This document shows positions 1 to 5,968 of a stretch of DNA of 18,763 nucleotides, in pieces. Source of the DNA: JAVBTT01 sp031550325 (GTDB lineage: Bacteria > Bacillota > Clostridia > Oscillospirales > UBA929). The notes beneath the pieces are model-generated. The model did no database searches, was not told the origin of the DNA, and worked only from the letters and a program-made list of their open reading frames with translations. Both the position numbers and the translations under genes were made by a program. Position 1 is the first letter of the stretch. Every line of letters starts with the position of its first letter. The stretch spans positions 1-18,763 of the forward strand of contig JAVBOR010000066.1 of NCBI GenBank assembly GCA_031550325.1. The letters are read 5' to 3'.

Positions 1-15
1 ATTCATTCGAATGTC

Positions 16-88
16 CTCCCTTTGATTTCCCAAGTGCAGTTGACAGACCGCACTTGTAGTATATCAAAGGGAGTTCTTTTTTTATTTT
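16..88 (+). terminator. Large two-part stem-loop followed by a T-rich tract (terminator-like)
   Basis: The outer arms CTCCCTTTGAT (16-26) and ATCAAAGGGAG (63-73) are perfectly complementary. The inner arms CAAGTGC (31-37) and GCACTTG (50-56) extend the stem with a 12-nt loop. A T-rich tract (74-88) follows directly on the plus strand. This fits an intrinsic terminator for a plus-strand gene lying left of the window, but that gene is not visible. It could also be one module of the hairpin run that fills 1-258. Confidence 0.5.
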
Positions 89-110
89 CATCGCTAAAGC
101 TCTTTTCGCT

Positions 111-129
111 CCACCGGCATAGCCGGTGG
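111..129. repeat. Perfect 8-bp palindrome with 3-nt loop
   Basis: CCACCGGC (111-118) pairs with GCCGGTGG (122-129) around a loop of ATA. No gene covers it. Compact GC-rich palindromes of this kind occur in REP-like extragenic repeats and at the ends of IS200/IS605-type elements, but no Y1 transposase gene is present here, so the origin is unknown. Confidence 0.6.
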
Positions 130-134
130 TTGTC

Positions 135-173
135 TCCAAAAAAAGGGCATTCCCTCATTTCGGGAATGCCCTT
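135..173 (-). terminator. Strong intrinsic terminator for the minus-strand genes
   Basis: Read on the minus strand, AAGGGCATTCCC (173-162) and GGGAATGCCCTT (154-143) form a perfect 12-bp stem with a 7-nt loop. The T run continues from the end of the stem to about 138. It lies about 85 nt past the stop codon of the minus-strand gene at 259-558 and is the best candidate for its transcription end. Two further hairpins (215-239 and 179-198) sit between the stop codon and this terminator. Confidence 0.75.
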
Positions 174-176
174 CGC

Positions 177-213
177 TGCGCGTCTTCACAAAGACGCGAT
201 CCAAACGCCGTTT
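177..213 (-). repeat. 37-nt 3'-end repeat containing a 20-nt palindrome, copy 1
   Basis: On the minus strand this reads AAACGG, five variable bases, GGA, one variable base, then the palindrome CGCGTCTTTGTGAAGACGCG followed by CA. The same layout occurs at 18654-18690 on the plus strand, with 31 of 37 positions identical and the last 22 bases exact. In both places the element lies downstream of a gene's stop codon, in the sense direction of that gene, and next to other hairpins. This suggests a dispersed repeat family tied to transcript 3' ends. Confidence 0.7.
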
Positions 214-214
214 T

Positions 215-239
215 GACAAAGAACAAAAGGTTCTTTGTC
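215..239. repeat. Perfect 10-bp inverted repeat with 5-nt loop
   Basis: GACAAAGAAC (215-224) pairs with GTTCTTTGTC (230-239) around AAAAG. It lies between the stop codon of the minus-strand gene ending at 259 and the 37-nt repeat. A comparable hairpin with GACAAA/TTTGTC arms holds the same relative place at the right end of the window (18628-18654). I read it as the first module of the composite 3'-end element. Confidence 0.65.
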
Positions 240-258
240 ATTCTGGGGCAGGGGAGAC

Positions 259-558
259 TTACTTGGCGCCCAAGGCGCGGTCCAGCCAGACGCTGGCCAC
301 GTCCATCGCGGCGTAAAGCCCGTCCTTTTCACTTTTTTTCACAATCCGGTCCTTGCTCTTGAGATCGGGGTCGGTCAGCTGAAGCTGCACGGAAACACGC
401 GAGGCAACGTCAAGATCGCCGACTTTCGTGCTCTCCAGAACTTGTAACATGATGATATACTTATCGGCCATGCTGCCGTAGTAAATCAAATTGTCTTTGC
501 GCATCAGCGGGTGACCCTTGTATCTCAGGATTTCCTCTTTCTTTTTGGCAGTGGTCAT
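259..558 (-). CDS. Conserved hypothetical protein, 99 aa
   Basis: A 99-residue soluble protein without a signal peptide or membrane segment. It starts with a Lys-rich stretch (MTTAKKKEE), has a central YYGSMADKYIIMLQVL segment and a mixed-charge C-terminal half ending in a likely helix (YAAMDVASVWLDRAL). The start is supported by GAGGTG eight bases upstream and by its own promoter at 588-616. I recall proteins of this shape in Oscillospirales genomes but know no function, and no catalytic motif is visible. It lies downstream of the Fe-S aldo/keto reductase in the same direction, but the separate promoter argues for independent expression. Confidence 0.75.
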   Translation of the reverse strand: MTTAKKKEEILRYKGHPLMRKDNLIYYGSMADKYIIMLQVLESTKVGDLDVASRVSVQLQLTDPDLKSKDRIVKKSEKDGLYAAMDVASVWLDRALGAK

Positions 559-587
559 TCAAAAAACACCTCACTTCCAGCGAATAA

Positions 588-616
588 ACTTTATCATATC
601 GGAATGAACTTGTCAA
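588..616 (-). promoter_or_regulatory. Sigma-A-type promoter of the 99-aa gene
   Basis: On the minus strand TTGACA (616-611) is followed by a 17-bp spacer and TAAAGT (593-588). The -35 is a perfect match and the -10 matches four of six. The -35 overlaps the stop codon of the upstream aldo/keto reductase gene. Confidence 0.65.
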
Positions 617-1551
617 ACCATCTTGATGCAAAACTGAGCGCACGCAGTTGAACAATAGCCGCACAGCAGACAACGGCGCGCATCGCACACAGCCTGCCCG
701 TTTTCCAGCGTGAGCGCGCCTGCTTTGCAGGCTGTCAGACAGCGACCGCAGCCTTCGCAGTGATCCTCAATCATCAAACGCCGCCGCTGGCCCCGCAGCT
801 CCTGCCAATCGCTCTCCGGGAACACGCCCTCGCGCAAAAAATGGAGGTTGGCCATCAGCTCCAGCTCGCGCTTCATCCCGATGGCCACGCTGTGGCCTGA
901 GGATAACGCGTAGGCGAGCGCCTCTTCTGCCCTGGCGTAAAGATTGCCGCCTCCAAGGGCTTTCATGAGATACACGCCAAGCCCGGCATTGTCGGCCGCG
1001 CGTACGGCTACTTCCATGTCCTGCCGACCGCCGTCCAGAATACCGAGTCCTGCGAGGTTCAGAATGGGGTGGACAATGTCCAGCCTTGCCGCTATCGCGG
1101 CGCGCACACCGGCAACGGCGTGCGTGGAGAGCCCGACGGCGCGAATGCGGCCAAGCGCCTTCTCGGTGTAAAGGCGCTCCAGCGCCGGTGCGTGTCCGCG
1201 CAGCGTGTGCTCGCTCTCTTGCTCATGGAGCAAGAATATGTCGATGACGTCGCGGTCCAGCGCCGACCGCGCCTCTTCTACGGCCTCTTCCGCCTGGTCA
1301 GCGGTGTAGGCGTACGTCTTGGAGGAGATGACCGCGTCGGCGCCCGAACGCCTGAGCCCGTCCCGAATGTGGGGATAGGTCTTGTACAGCTGCGCGGTAT
1401 CCAAAAAGTTTACGCCGGCGGCAAAGGCCTTTTGCAGCAGCTCGCCGCCCTCAGACGGCGCGAGGTTGTTTTGCAGTGGGCCCAACGTGAGCGTGCCGAA
1501 GCAGAGCCGCGAAACCACAAGGCCCGTATTTCCCAGTGTGACATACTCCAT
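613..1551 (-). CDS. Aldo/keto reductase with C-terminal two-cluster ferredoxin domain
   Basis: 312 residues. The N-terminal ~255 residues form an aldo/keto reductase TIM barrel with the family tetrad visible: Asp51 and Tyr56 (DTAQLY), Lys78 (SSKTY) and His109 (LLHE). Residues ~260-312 carry two ferredoxin-like motifs, Cys265-X2-Cys268-X2-Cys271-X3-Cys275 and Cys294-X2-Cys297-X2-Cys300-X3-Cys304, with extra cysteines at 289 and 308. Such fusions are common in anaerobic Clostridia and probably couple carbonyl reduction to ferredoxin-level electrons; the substrate is unknown. The start is supported by AAAGGAG seven bases upstream. A stem-loop between this gene and ireB suggests at most partial read-through from ireB. 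Confidence 0.85.
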   Translation of the reverse strand: MEYVTLGNTGLVVSRLCFGTLTLGPLQNNLAPSEGGELLQKAFAAGVNFLDTAQLYKTYPHIRDGLRRSGADAVISSKTYAYTADQAEEAVEEARSALDRDVIDIFLLHEQESEHTLRGHAPALERLYTEKALGRIRAVGLSTHAVAGVRAAIAARLDIVHPILNLAGLGILDGGRQDMEVAVRAADNAGLGVYLMKALGGGNLYARAEEALAYALSSGHSVAIGMKRELELMANLHFLREGVFPESDWQELRGQRRRLMIEDHCEGCGRCLTACKAGALTLENGQAVCDARRCLLCGYCSTACAQFCIKMV

Positions 1552-1566
1552 GCGCTTTTCTCCTGT

Positions 1567-1601
1567 AAAAGGCCGCCCCCGTCAACAGAAGGGAGCGGCC
1601 A
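1567..1601 (-). terminator. Intrinsic terminator downstream of ireB
   Basis: On the minus strand GGCCGCTCCC (1600-1591) pairs with GGGGGCGGCC (1580-1571), with one T-G pair, around a 10-nt loop, and is followed by TTTT. It lies about 40 nt past the ireB stop codon and directly before the ribosome binding site of the aldo/keto reductase gene, so it may act as a partial terminator within an operon. No separate promoter for the reductase is obvious. Confidence 0.6.
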
Positions 1602-1639
1602 AGACTGACAGATAAGCTGTTTCGTGCGCAGAACGTTTT

Positions 1640-1879
1640 TCAGGTGAGGTAGTACTTGACCAGCTCCTGCAAAAGTTCATCGCGGTCAAGGCGGCGAATC
1701 ATGCTGCGCGCGTTTTTATGGTTGGTGATATAGGTGGGATCCTCGGACAAAATATACCCCACAATTTGATTGATGGGGTTATACCCCTTTTCCTGCAGCG
1801 CGGAGTAGACCGACAACAGAACCTGGCGCATTTCCTTATCGCGCTCTTCAGACAGAGAAAATTTTCTGGTATGATCCAT
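1640..1879 (-). CDS. ireB: IreB family regulatory phosphoprotein (UPF0297)
   Basis: 79 residues with the family's hallmark block EKGYNPINQIVGYILSEDP followed by an Arg-rich segment and an acidic C-terminal helix. IreB of Enterococcus faecalis is phosphorylated on Thr by the PASTA kinase IreK and affects cell-envelope stress and cephalosporin resistance; whether that holds here is inference. I chose the ATG at 1879 (MDHTRKF) because GAGGTG lies eight bases upstream. An in-frame GTG two codons earlier sits too close to that site. In many Firmicutes the gene lies with ruvX and a DUF1292 gene; neither is present here. A strong promoter precedes it. Confidence 0.9.
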   Translation of the reverse strand: MDHTRKFSLSEERDKEMRQVLLSVYSALQEKGYNPINQIVGYILSEDPTYITNHKNARSMIRRLDRDELLQELVKYYLT

Positions 1880-1914
1880 CCGCACAACACCTCACAAATA
1901 ATCCTAGTATACTC

Positions 1915-1943
1915 AGTATACCTGAATAGAGCCTCCTTGTAAA
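1915..1943 (-). promoter_or_regulatory. Sigma-A-type promoter of ireB
   Basis: TTTACA (1943-1938) and TATACT (1920-1915) on the minus strand are separated by exactly 17 bp. The -10 is repeated nine bases further on (TATACTGAGTATACT). It sits between the ald stop codon and ireB, so ireB need not depend on ald transcription. Confidence 0.75.
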
Positions 1944-1956
1944 GGCTTATGTTTCA

Positions 1957-3078
1957 CTAAGATTTTGAAAAGAGATCCGCGGCGGACGCAGTCTCCAGGC
2001 CAAAAGCCTGCCCAACCTGCCTGCAGGTCAAGTTGCCCAGATAGGCGTTAATGCCGACGAGCAGACCCGGCGTCAGCCGGCAGGCTTCCTCCAGACCGTG
2101 GTCGGCGATGAGCAGACCGTAGCGCAGGGTGGCGTTGGTCAGCGCGAAGGTAGACGCGCGCGGCGTCGCGCCCGGCATGTTGCCCACGCAATAGTGAATT
2201 ACGCCGTCCACCACAAAGGTCGGCGCGTCATGATACGTCGGGCGGGAGGTTTCACAGCAGCCGCCCTGGTCGACGGCGACGTCGACGATGACGCTGCCGG
2301 GGCGCATGATTTTGAGGTGCTCGCGGCGGATCAGTTTAGGCGTCGCGCCTCCGGGGATGAGCACGCTGCCGATCACCAGATCAGCGGCGGCCAGTTCCTG
2401 CCTGATGGTCTCTTCGCTGGAATACATGGTCTGCAGGGCGTTTCCGTAAATATCATCCAGATAGCGAAGCTTATCCAGGTTGACGTCCATGATGGTGACA
2501 TCTGCGTTCATGCCAATGGCCACCTTACAGGCGTTGGCACCCACGACGCCCGCGCCGAGAATGACCACCTTGGCGCGCTTGACGCCCGGCACGCCGCCCA
2601 GCAGAACGCCGCGACCGCCGTAAGGCTTCTCAAGGCAGCGCGCGCCGGCCTGTATGCTGAGTCTGCCCGCGATTTCACTCATCGGGGTCAGCAGAGGCAG
2701 GTTTCCCTGCTTGTCGGTGACGGTTTCATAGGCAACAGCCTTGCAGCCGCTTGACAAAACGGCCTCGGTGAGCGAACGGTCGGCGGCCAAATGAAAATAG
2801 GTGTAAATGATCTGGCCGCTCCGGATCAGGCGATACTCCTCTTCAAGCGGTTCCTTGACCTTGATCAACAGGTCGGCGCGCTCCCAGACGGCCTGCGCGT
2901 CGTCCGCCATATGCGCACCCGCAGAGATATATTCCTCATCGGGGATGCCGGAGCCTTCTCCCGCGCCGCGCTGCACCCAAACGCTGTGACCATGCGCAAT
3001 GTAATCCTTTGCATTGCCTGGCGTGAGGCCGACACGATACTCATGCTTTTTAAGTTCTTTGACGCAACCAACTGTCAT
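1957..3078 (-). CDS. ald: Alanine dehydrogenase
   Basis: 373 residues, the usual length. It catalyses NAD-dependent interconversion of L-alanine with pyruvate and ammonia in the cytoplasm, important for alanine use and, in Bacillus, for sporulation. The catalytic and substrate residues known from Bacillus/Phormidium enzymes are all at the expected places: Arg15 (EYRVGLTP), Lys75 (LIKVKEP), His96 (TYFHLAAD) and Asp270 (VDVAVDQGG). The Rossmann NAD motif is GAGVVG at 175-180. The start is supported by AGGAAGGTG six bases upstream. It is divergent from cwlD across a 383-bp gap and has its own promoter. I see no clear terminator between it and ireB. Confidence 0.95.
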   Translation of the reverse strand: MTVGCVKELKKHEYRVGLTPGNAKDYIAHGHSVWVQRGAGEGSGIPDEEYISAGAHMADDAQAVWERADLLIKVKEPLEEEYRLIRSGQIIYTYFHLAADRSLTEAVLSSGCKAVAYETVTDKQGNLPLLTPMSEIAGRLSIQAGARCLEKPYGGRGVLLGGVPGVKRAKVVILGAGVVGANACKVAIGMNADVTIMDVNLDKLRYLDDIYGNALQTMYSSEETIRQELAAADLVIGSVLIPGGATPKLIRREHLKIMRPGSVIVDVAVDQGGCCETSRPTYHDAPTFVVDGVIHYCVGNMPGATPRASTFALTNATLRYGLLIADHGLEEACRLTPGLLVGINAYLGNLTCRQVGQAFGLETASAADLFSKS

Positions 3079-3109
3079 GTGATCACCTTCCTAAAATTTG
3101 ATACTCTTG

Positions 3110-3138
3110 AATATATCATTGATCTTGGGAAATGTACA
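3110..3138 (-). promoter_or_regulatory. Candidate ald promoter
   Basis: On the minus strand TGTACA (3138-3133) is followed by a 17-bp spacer and TATATT (3115-3110), about 30 nt upstream of the ald start. The -10 matches five of six and the -35 four of six. Confidence 0.5.
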
Positions 3139-3218
3139 GAATTATTTTCAGATCCCGCCCGGCGGCTTGAGCGAAGAACAGGCTCAAACTGTCTCCCTTT
3201 GGCGGAGGTCCATCCGGC

Positions 3219-3248
3219 TTTACACGGCGCTCTGCGATGTGATATACT
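3219..3248 (+). promoter_or_regulatory. Candidate promoter for cwlD-radA, with a long leader
   Basis: TTTACA (3219-3224), an 18-bp spacer and TATACT (3243-3248). Transcription from here would leave a leader of about 200 nt before cwlD. That leader contains short inverted repeats (for example CGCAT/ATGCG around 3338-3352) but nothing I recognise as a riboswitch. The rest of the 383-bp ald-cwlD gap shows no gene. Confidence 0.5.
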
Positions 3249-3461
3249 CGGTTGGGCAGTGCCTTTTCAGGCGCGCCTCCCGCCCGCAGCGGCGCGGAAA
3301 GTTGAATCCCAAGTCAAGCCATAGTATGACGGCGCTCACGCATTCTTATGCGACAGGCTGTTAATGGGCGGCTTTGTTTAGCATATGCGTAACGGGCCTG
3401 CCCGCCGAACCGTTCTTGAAGCGGGGATTGGGGCATACCATGTATGCAGGGGGGATGCGCA

Positions 3462-4199
3462 GTGAGAAGAAGCACAATGACGCTGATTTTGATTGCCCTG
3501 CTTTTTGTGGCGGTTGTCGGATTCAGGCTGAGCTGGGAGGATCTGAGGCCGGTTTCCCAGCCTGTGACGGCCGCCGTCCCAATGGCTCCCAGCCTCGCCC
3601 TGCGGTACCGGCCGATCATTGACGCCGGTCATGGCGGCATAGATGGCGGAGCGGTGTCCTGCACAGGCGTGAACGAGAGCCATATCAATCTGGAAATTGC
3701 GCTCAAAACCGAACTGATGATGCGCTTTTTGGGCTTAAATCCCATGATGACGCGTGAGACCGATATTTCACTACATGACGCCGATGCGGGCTCCATCGCC
3801 GGTCAAAAGCGATCGGACTTGGCCAACAGGGCGGCGATGGTCAACAACAGTCCCAACAGCGCGCTGATCAGCATTCATCAAAACACATTCGAGCAAAGCC
3901 AGTACAGCGGCGCGCAAGTATTTTACAACGCGGCCGCCGGAAGCAAGGCGTTTGCCGAGCAGATGCAGGAGGCGCTGCGCGCGGGCATTGACACGCAGAA
4001 CGACCGCCAGAGCAAAACCATTGACGTTTACATGATGAAAAAAGTCACGCGTCCGGCCATTCTCATCGAGTGCGGATTTTTGTCCAACGCCCGGGAAGAG
4101 GCTAACCTGCGCGACGAAATATTTCAGACCCGCCTGGCGCTTGTTGTGACGTCGGTTTTCCTAGGCTGGGCGGGGGAGACGGACAGCGGGGGAGAATAA
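3462..4199 (+). CDS. cwlD: N-acetylmuramoyl-L-alanine amidase, CwlD type (Amidase_3)
   Basis: 245 residues from a GTG start at 3462, chosen because AGGGGGGA ends six bases upstream; an in-frame ATG at 3444 lies upstream of that site. An N-terminal hydrophobic segment (~residues 6-21) should act as a signal/anchor. The Amidase_3 zinc and catalytic residues are visible: His57 (DAGHGG), Glu72 (NESHINL), His139 (SIHQN) and the catalytic Glu203 (LIECGFLSN). The family cleaves peptide side chains from muramic acid. CwlD is needed for muramic-delta-lactam formation in spore cortex, and the CwlD assignment rests on size and similarity. The stop overlaps the radA ATG (TAATG), so the two are translationally coupled. 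Confidence 0.88.
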   Translation: MRRSTMTLILIALLFVAVVGFRLSWEDLRPVSQPVTAAVPMAPSLALRYRPIIDAGHGGIDGGAVSCTGVNESHINLEIALKTELMMRFLGLNPMMTRETDISLHDADAGSIAGQKRSDLANRAAMVNNSPNSALISIHQNTFEQSQYSGAQVFYNAAAGSKAFAEQMQEALRAGIDTQNDRQSKTIDVYMMKKVTRPAILIECGFLSNAREEANLRDEIFQTRLALVVTSVFLGWAGETDSGGE

Positions 4200-5557
4200 T
4201 GAAGAAAAACGCCGCCTATTATTGCGTCCAATGCGGAAATGAGTTTTCAAAGTGGCAGGGAAAGTGCCCGGCCTGCGGCGAGTGGAACGCCCTGGTTGAG
4301 CAGCCTCAGGAAGCCCCAAGCAAGAAGGCGAAGCCCGCGCGGGCGGGCACGTACGAATCACAGGGCGTCATCGGGCTGACGGATATCCAAACTGCTGAGG
4401 AGATCCGCTTCTCGACTGGTTTGAACGAACTGGACCGTGTGTTGGGCGGCGGCGCGGTTGTGGGCTCGATCGTTTTGGTCAGCGGCGAACCGGGCATCGG
4501 AAAATCGACACTGATGATGCAGATTTGCCGCGATATTTTGCGTTTTGGCGGGGTATTATACGTTTCGGGTGAAGAATCCCCCCGGCAGATCAAGCTTCGC
4601 GCGACCCGGCTGGGCGTCGAGACGCTCAACATTTTGGCGGAGACCGACCTGTCCAGCGTCCTGGAGGCGACCGCCCGGCTGCAGCCCAGGGTTTTGATTG
4701 TCGACTCCATCCAAACCCTGTACATGCCGGAGCTGTCCTCGACGCCGGGCAGTGTGGGTCAGGTCAGAGAGTGCGCACTTGCCCTGATGCAGCTGGCCAA
4801 GAACACCGGAACCACAGTGTTCGTCATCGGGCACGTCAACAAGGAGGGCGCGATTGCCGGGCCAAAGGTTCTCGAACATATGGTTGACTGCGTGCTGTGC
4901 TTTGAGGGTGACCGCGACCATGTGCACCGTCTGCTGCGGTCGGAAAAAAACAGATTTGGCTCCACGCACGAAATCGGCGTGTTTGAAATGCGGGAGGAGG
5001 GGCTTGCAGAGGTTGCCAATCCCTCCGAAATGCTTCTGGCCGGGAGGCCCGTCAACGTTCCGGGAACTTGCGTGGCCTGTTTGATGGAGGGCACGCGGCC
5101 TATGCTCGCCGAGGTTCAGGCGCTTGTGACACAGACAAGCTTTGGCGTGGCGCGGCGCACGATCAACGGGATGGACTACAATCGCGCCATGTTGCTGCTG
5201 GCGGTGCTTGAAAAGCGCGCCGGCCTGCTGGTCGGCGCGCAGGATGTATATATCAATGTGGTCGGCGGCCTGCAGCTGAACGAGCCTGCCTGCGACCTGC
5301 CGGCCATGCTCGCGCTCGCCTCATCCTATCGCAACACGCCGGTTCCGCCCGAGGTGACGGCCATCGGCGAGGTTGGACTCACAGGAGAGCTGCGCGCGGT
5401 GTCAGCGCTTTCCCAGAGACTTCAGGAATGCGCGCGCCTTGGCTTTACCAAATGCGTCATTCCGGCGCAGGGCTCCGGCCACGTCCCGGTTCCCGAGGGC
5501 GTCAGTTTGATCCGGGCCAAGAGCGTCAATGATGCGCTAAAGATTCTGTTTTCGTAG
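4199..5557 (+). CDS. radA: DNA repair protein RadA (Sms)
   Basis: 452 residues, full length. RadA is a RecA-like hexameric ATPase that drives branch migration in recombination and repair. In order: N-terminal zinc finger (Cys9, Cys12, Cys23, Cys26); RecA-like core with Walker A GEPGIGKST (96-104, Lys102) and Walker B VLIVDS (Asp169); the RadA-specific KNRFG motif at 250-254; and a C-terminal Lon-protease-like domain from ~280 with a conserved GEVGLTGELR segment. It is read with cwlD through a one-base overlap. Its 3' end is overlapped by a small convergent Cys-rich gene. No good terminator follows. Confidence 0.97.
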   Translation: MKKNAAYYCVQCGNEFSKWQGKCPACGEWNALVEQPQEAPSKKAKPARAGTYESQGVIGLTDIQTAEEIRFSTGLNELDRVLGGGAVVGSIVLVSGEPGIGKSTLMMQICRDILRFGGVLYVSGEESPRQIKLRATRLGVETLNILAETDLSSVLEATARLQPRVLIVDSIQTLYMPELSSTPGSVGQVRECALALMQLAKNTGTTVFVIGHVNKEGAIAGPKVLEHMVDCVLCFEGDRDHVHRLLRSEKNRFGSTHEIGVFEMREEGLAEVANPSEMLLAGRPVNVPGTCVACLMEGTRPMLAEVQALVTQTSFGVARRTINGMDYNRAMLLLAVLEKRAGLLVGAQDVYINVVGGLQLNEPACDLPAMLALASSYRNTPVPPEVTAIGEVGLTGELRAVSALSQRLQECARLGFTKCVIPAQGSGHVPVPEGVSLIRAKSVNDALKILFS

Positions 5558-5684
5558 CCGCTTCGGCGCGAGGCACATGGTATGAACAGCCCGTATGCCG
5601 GCTTGAGCCTGAGGATGCGGCGTGTTCAAGTTCACAGACTCCATTGCTTTGGTAAATGCAGTTTGTAGTCGTACAAGCGATCAT
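5526..5684 (-). CDS. Small Cys-rich protein (DUF1540-like), 52 aa
   Basis: 52 residues with four cysteines, Cys4-X4-Cys9-X7-Cys17-X15-Cys33, in the context ACTTTNCIYQSNGVCELEH. This resembles small clostridial DUF1540-type or putative metal-binding peptides, some of which are misnamed hydroxymyristoyl-ACP dehydratase. No function is established. I chose the ATG at 5684 because GAGGAG lies nine bases upstream; the in-frame ATG at 5693 directly abuts that site. The last ~32 bases overlap the 3' end of radA on the other strand, so the two are convergent. No confident promoter or terminator is visible. Confidence 0.6.
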   Translation of the reverse strand: MIACTTTNCIYQSNGVCELEHAASSGSSRHTGCSYHVPRAEAATKTESLAHH

Positions 5685-5824
5685 TTCACTCATCTCCTCA
5701 CATCGTTTGTATTGTGCCACTCTGTCCGGCAAATATGAAATGAAAAATCAGGCGGCAGGGGAATGGACAGGAAAAACCGATACAAGCCCTTCAGTTAGCC
5801 CAAAGTTATCCTTTTGCCCAGCTC

Positions 5825-5844
5825 AACAAAATAAAGATTTTGTT
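5825..5844. repeat. AT-rich perfect hairpin in the radA-recombinase gap
   Basis: AACAAAAT (5825-5832) pairs with ATTTTGTT (5837-5844) around AAAG. It lies upstream of the recombinase promoter in the gap 5685-5968. No T tract follows, so I do not call a terminator. Apart from this hairpin and the promoter I see nothing else in that gap. Confidence 0.45.
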
Positions 5845-5886
5845 TAGTTGGGGGGGCAAGTTGACGAGAGAGCTCAGTCGGGCGGC

Positions 5887-5915
5887 TTGTGGGCCGCAAC
5901 GCGCTGTGGTATACT
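5887..5915 (+). promoter_or_regulatory. Extended -10 promoter of the plus-strand Xer recombinase
   Basis: TTGTGG (5887-5892), a 17-bp spacer, and an extended -10 TGGTATACT (TATACT at 5910-5915). It lies about 55 nt upstream of the chosen start codon. Confidence 0.6.
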
Positions 5916-5968
5916 TTGAATGCGGCGCTCCCCTTTTTTTACGAGAGACGCTCAAGGTGGTGTTTTTT

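Noticed and set aside
1..258. The consecutive hairpins as a CRISPR array or tRNA cluster
   Set aside because: The hairpins differ in sequence and spacing, there is no repeated direct unit, and no tRNA cloverleaf can be drawn.
2098..2754. Plus-strand open reading frame (218 codons) opposite ald
   Set aside because: Antisense to alanine dehydrogenase, with low-complexity Gly/Ala/Arg composition and no motif.
3434..3441. CATACCAT upstream of cwlD as a sigma-E or sigma-G -10
   Set aside because: Transcription would start at the ribosome binding site itself, and no matching -35 lies at a proper spacing.
5861..5915. TTGACG (5861-5866) paired with TATACT (5910-5915) as a promoter
   Set aside because: The spacing is 43 bp. 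The -10 instead pairs with TTGTGG at 17 bp.
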